From the NCBI GenBank assembly GCA_946563605.1, contig CAMNVW010000058.1, positions 1-8,314 of the forward strand: DNA of 8,314 nt, given 5' to 3'. The notes under the pieces are model-generated. The model worked only from the letters and a program-made list of their open reading frames with translations. It had not been told where the DNA came from and ran no database searches. A program made the translations under genes and the position numbers. Of this stretch, positions 7,098 through 8,314 are shown piece after piece. How positions within the stretch are numbered: the stretch's first letter is position 1; every line of letters begins with the position of its first letter. This stretch comes from an uncultured Clostridia bacterium (lineage in GTDB: Bacteria; Bacillota; Clostridia; Oscillospirales; Ruminococcaceae).

Positions 7098-7118
7098 TTT
7101 TCCATCAAAAATGGAAAA
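7098..7118. promoter_or_regulatory. 8-bp inverted repeat just past the attenuator
   Basis: TTTTCCAT (7098-7105) and ATGGAAAA (7111-7118) are perfectly complementary around a 5-nt loop. On the minus strand its first arm overlaps the U-rich tail of the attenuator terminator. It could form only in read-through transcripts, or could be a protein site; I cannot tell which. Confidence 0.4.
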
Positions 7119-7155
7119 CAAAAAACGCACCCCCATTTTCACAGGGATGCGTTTT
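7111..7155 (-). terminator. Attenuator: Rho-independent terminator before the ABC operon
   Basis: In the minus-strand RNA, AAAACGCA (7155-7148) pairs with UGCGUUUU (7129-7122). A single A/C mismatch follows, then CCC (7146-7144) pairs with GGG (7133-7131) around a 10-nt loop. The stem runs straight into UUUUUUGUUUUCC (about 7125-7113), a good termination tract. It lies 67 nt after the leader-peptide stop and about 150 nt before the transporter start, so it would stop transcription between promoter and operon unless overridden. Its 5' arm can instead pair with codons 19-23 of the leader ORF. Confidence 0.82.
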
Positions 7156-7199
7156 ACTAACATAATTCCGCCAGAATAAAATTACCCTAGCCCAAGACA

Positions 7200-7232
7200 G
7201 CTGTTGTATAAAGTCCAAAAACTAACAACAGC
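7200..7232 (-). promoter_or_regulatory. Leader hairpin over the Cys codons and stop of the leader ORF
   Basis: In the minus-strand RNA, GCUGUUGU (7232-7225), which is the Cys-Cys-Cys codon region, pairs perfectly over 8 bp with ACAACAGC (7207-7200). The 17-nt loop contains the TAG stop. A ribosome at the end of the leader ORF would occupy the 5' arm and prevent this stem, so folding here reports ribosome position. It may act as a pause hairpin or as a competitor in the attenuation switch. Confidence 0.6.
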
Positions 7233-7320
7233 ATCCTTGATCTGGAGGCAGCAAAAACATTCCCTGAATATTTCGTTTCTTACTTGTGATGAGATTTATA
7301 AGATTCATTTTATTGGTCAT
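7222..7320 (-). CDS. 32-residue leader peptide of the ABC exporter operon
   Basis: A short ORF: ATG at 7320, stop TAG at 7224-7222. The peptide begins MTNKMNLINLITSKK (residues 1-15) and ends GMFLLPPDQGCCC (residues 20-32). AGGAGG (7329-7334) sits 8 nt upstream of the ATG, and the promoter at 7376-7404 lies about 50 nt upstream. It has no signal peptide or domain. Pro25-Pro26-Asp27 is a known type of strong ribosome-slowing motif (PPD, relieved by EF-P), and three consecutive Cys codons end the ORF. The ORF is followed by a terminator and then a BmrC/BmrD-type exporter, the same order as bmrB-bmrC-bmrD in Bacillus subtilis, where the small ORF mediates attenuation. A regulatory leader is therefore the most likely role. 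A secreted or modified peptide exported by the ABC pair is less likely: there is no leader-cleavage motif, peptidase domain or modification enzyme here. Confidence 0.8.
   Translation of the reverse strand: MTNKMNLINLITSKKRNIQGMFLLPPDQGCCC
7254..7266 (-). promoter_or_regulatory. Candidate antiterminator arm inside the leader ORF
   Basis: RNA CAGGGAAUGUUUU (7266-7254), plus one more U (7253), covers codons 19-23 and can pair with AAAACGCAUCCCUG (7155-7142), the 5' arm of the attenuator. The match is CAGGGA:UCCCUG (6 pairs), a bulged A, UG:CA, a U-G wobble, a bulged C, then UUUU:AAAA. This totals 12 Watson-Crick pairs plus one wobble. The two folds are mutually exclusive. A second, shorter option is GGAUGC (7236-7231) with GCAUCC (7150-7145). 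Confidence 0.6.
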
Positions 7321-7328
7321 GTCGCGAA

Positions 7329-7334
7329 CCTCCT
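7329..7334 (-). promoter_or_regulatory. Strong Shine-Dalgarno AGGAGG of the leader ORF
   Basis: AGGAGG preceded by an A-run lies 8 nt upstream of ATG 7320. This near-ideal site is the main reason to accept the 32-codon ORF as translated. Confidence 0.85.
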
Positions 7335-7375
7335 TTTTTTATTATTTATTTTGTTTCCGATTTGAAACCTTTTCC

Positions 7376-7404
7376 AGTATACTCCATCGTTGTTTGAATG
7401 TCAA
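7376..7404 (-). promoter_or_regulatory. Sigma-A type promoter of the leader-ABC operon
   Basis: On the minus strand TTGACA (7399-7404) is a perfect -35 box, followed by a 17-nt spacer and TATACT (7376-7381, five of six consensus positions). Transcription would start near 7369, about 50 nt before the leader ORF. The strength of this promoter argues that control is exerted afterwards by attenuation, or by a protein at the overlapping palindrome. Confidence 0.88.
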
Positions 7405-7424
7405 GAACTATTTTCAAGTTCTTG
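7402..7424. promoter_or_regulatory. Perfect inverted repeat over the -35 box, probable operator
   Basis: CAAGAACT (7402-7409) and AGTTCTTG (7417-7424) are perfect 8-bp arms with a 7-nt spacer, overlapping three bases of the -35 hexamer. No U-run follows on either strand, so a terminator for the upstream DUF3343 gene is unlikely. The size and place fit a dimeric repressor. No TetR-, MarR- or GntR-type gene is in the window; the XRE-cupin protein is the only local candidate, and the site at its own promoter (A/T-only arms) looks different. Confidence 0.6.
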
Positions 7425-7464
7425 CTATCGAATCACATTTTTTTGTTTTACAAAATCCAGCCCT

Positions 7465-7740
7465 TTATGGTTTGCGGATAAAAATAATCTGCGCAGCTGC
7501 TTCTTTGTCTGCCGGCGTTTCGATGCGGTACAGTCCCAGCGGCACCTGCATTTCTTTTGCAAACTGAAGGTACGCCGCTTCGTCCTGCCCCTCAAAGCGG
7601 ATTGCCAGTCCGCAGCTGGTGGAAATCGCGCGCGGAGTTGGCATGATTTTAATGTCAAAAAGCTCCCGCGCTTTCTTTTCCGTCTGCATCGTATCGGTGG
7701 TATTATAAAATGACATTGCATAGTAAACCGCATTTTCCAT
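7465..7740 (-). CDS. DUF3343 family small protein
   Basis: A 91-residue soluble protein of the DUF3343 family, recognised by the central block PTPRAISTSCGLAIRF (residues 34-49), including Cys43. The family has been described as putative Se/S carrier-like; that label is not proven, and no selenium or sulfur genes are seen here. The start ATG 7740 is preferred because AGGAG lies 9 nt upstream. An in-frame ATG at 7785 adds 15 residues (MNGVNVVSFCQENEN) but has no ribosome site. A marginal promoter-like pair, TTGACG (7808-7813) with CAAAAT (7784-7789), lies upstream. It is separated from glgP by hairpins and from the ABC leader by that operon's own promoter, so it is probably a single-gene unit. 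Confidence 0.85.
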   Translation of the reverse strand: MENAVYYAMSFYNTTDTMQTEKKARELFDIKIMPTPRAISTSCGLAIRFEGQDEAAYLQFAKEMQVPLGLYRIETPADKEAAAQIIFIRKP

Positions 7741-7822
7741 GTTCTCATTCTCCTGACAAAAAGATACTACATTAACACCATTCATTTTGTCACAAAGAGT
7801 CTTTATCCGTCAAGTGCGCGCC

Positions 7823-7841
7823 CGATTGTTTTTGACAATCG
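7823..7841. repeat. 7-bp inverted repeat between glgP and DUF3343
   Basis: CGATTGT (7823-7829) and ACAATCG (7835-7841) are perfect arms with a 5-nt loop, immediately next to the larger glgP hairpin. It may be a second part of the terminator region. It has no U-run. Confidence 0.45.
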
Positions 7842-7842
7842 A

Positions 7843-7883
7843 ACTCCCTGCCGTGATTGAAAAAATCTATCGCGGCAGGGAGT
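7843..7883 (-). terminator. Hairpin after glgP, probable terminator
   Basis: ACTCCCTGCCG (7843-7853) and CGGCAGGGAGT (7873-7883) form an 11-bp perfect stem, extendable by four more pairs including one G-U. It begins 9 nt after the glgP stop. The good T-tract (TTTTTCTTTTTTATT) is on the plus strand; on the minus strand only TTCGATTGT follows. It probably ends glgP transcripts, perhaps in both directions. Confidence 0.65.
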
Positions 7884-7892
7884 TTTTCTTTT

Positions 7893-8314
7893 TTATTGCA
7901 GTTTCCAAATGTCCTGATTATATTGCTGAATCGTGCGGTCGGAGGAAAAATAGCCTGCGTTTGCAATGTTTAGGAGCATTTTTCTTCCCCAGCTCAAACG
8001 GTCTTCAAAATCCGCGAGCATCCTTTCCTTCACGGCAATATATTCTTTGAGGTCAAGCAGCGTCATGAACCAGTCCTTGCTGACGAGCTCTTTATACAGC
8101 CGACACAGCTGCAGCGGGTCACCGATGCGGATGAGCTTTTTATCAAGGATGAAGTCGACCAGCTTTTCAATTTCTTCATCGCTGTCATAAAGCTGTGCCG
8201 AATGATACCCTTTTGTCCGATACAGCTCCATCACTTCTTTGCTGGATTTGCCGAAGATATAGATATTTTCTTCTCCCACGAAATCGTGGATCTCGACGTT
8301 TGCGCCGTCCATCG
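7893..8314 (-). CDS. glgP: Glycogen/alpha-glucan phosphorylase, C-terminal part (partial)
   Basis: The last 139 or so residues of a glycogen phosphorylase (GT35), which releases glucose 1-phosphate from alpha-1,4-glucan using pyridoxal phosphate. The fragment opens with MDGANVEI (family: T-[LM]-DGANVEI), continues with NIYIFGKSS, GDPLQLC and DWFMTLLDLKEYI, and ends with the family-typical tail FSSDRTIQQYNQDIWKLQ. The PLP-binding lysine lies shortly upstream and is outside the window, so catalytic competence cannot be judged. The reading frame is intact to its stop TAA 7895-7893. The gene continues past the right edge; a full protein of this family would be about 750-850 residues. Confidence 0.93.
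   Translation of the reverse strand, partial: MDGANVEIHDFVGEENIYIFGKSSKEVMELYRTKGYHSAQLYDSDEEIEKLVDFILDKKLIRIGDPLQLCRLYKELVSKDWFMTLLDLKEYIAVKERMLADFEDRLSWGRKMLLNIANAGYFSSDRTIQQYNQDIWKLQ

Noticed and set aside
7085..7163. N-terminal extension of ABC subunit 1 to ATG 7163
   Set aside because: It would translate the terminator hairpin and has only a poor ribosome site. The AGGAGG-supported TTG start lies downstream.
7178..7188. AGGGUAAUUUU as an antiterminator partner of the terminator arm
   Set aside because: Only 4+4 pairs around a 3x5 internal loop, much weaker than the pairing offered by codons 19-23 of the leader ORF.
7222..7320. The small ORF as a ribosomally made, modified peptide exported by the ABC pair
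   Set aside because: No modification enzyme, no peptidase domain on either ABC protein and no double-Gly leader site. The terminator after the ORF and its pairing with it fit a regulatory leader better.
7200..7424. CRISPR array or riboswitch in the ABC leader
   Set aside because: There are no repeated spacer-type units, and I recognise no conserved ligand-binding core. The translated ORF plus terminator explains the segment.
7425..7748. 107-codon minus-strand ORF over the DUF3343 gene
   Set aside because: It is the shifted frame of the DUF3343 gene, which has a recognisable family block and a good start. This frame is Arg/Lys-rich without any domain.

Overview
The window looks like a stretch of a low-to-mid GC Gram-positive (Firmicutes, class Clostridia) chromosome, plausibly of the Ruminococcaceae/Oscillospiraceae type. 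The evidence is Bacillota-style promoters and AGGAGG ribosome sites, GTG/TTG starts, U-tailed hairpin terminators, a DUF3343 protein next to glgP, and gene-free gaps filled with imperfect palindromes and diverged repeats. The taxonomic call is inference. All well-supported genes lie on the minus strand. Only a 44-residue C-terminal tail at the left edge reads on the plus strand, and it is uncertain.

Layout from left to right: (1) 2-136, tail of an unrecognised plus-strand ORF; (2) 137-500, a repeat and hairpin array without genes; (3) 508-1213, an XRE-family regulator with a C-terminal cupin domain, its terminator, and a promoter overlapped by an inverted repeat; (4) 1259-1457, two near-identical 58-bp repeats around an 11-bp perfect hairpin; (5) 1497-2852, a MATE efflux transporter; (6) 2853-3190, a second repeat region related to the one at 1259-1457, so the MATE gene sits between related direct repeats; (7) 3242-6971, two ABC half-transporters in one operon with a 4-nt gap; (8) 7098-7424, a compact regulatory leader for that operon; (9) 7465-7740, a DUF3343 small protein; (10) 7893-8314, the C-terminus of glycogen phosphorylase, running off the right edge.

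The most notable part is the ABC operon and its leader. The two subunits have complementary defects. The first has Asp in place of the catalytic Glu after Walker B but an intact LSGGQ. The second has an intact Walker B Glu but a degenerate LSTGE signature. This is the arrangement of heterodimeric exporters such as BmrC/BmrD and TM287/TM288. Upstream is a near-consensus promoter (TTGACA-17-TATACT) with a perfect inverted repeat over its -35 box. It is followed by a 32-codon ORF with an ideal Shine-Dalgarno site, ending in LLPPDQGCCC, then a Rho-independent terminator ahead of the transporter start. Codons 19-23 of the small ORF can pair with the 5' arm of that terminator (12 Watson-Crick pairs plus one G-U), which would give a mutually exclusive antiterminator. 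This strongly suggests ribosome-mediated transcription attenuation of a multidrug exporter, analogous in layout to bmrB-bmrC-bmrD of Bacillus subtilis but with a different-looking leader peptide. The MATE pump and the XRE-cupin regulator nearby make this a small efflux-rich neighbourhood, though nothing shows that the regulator controls either pump.
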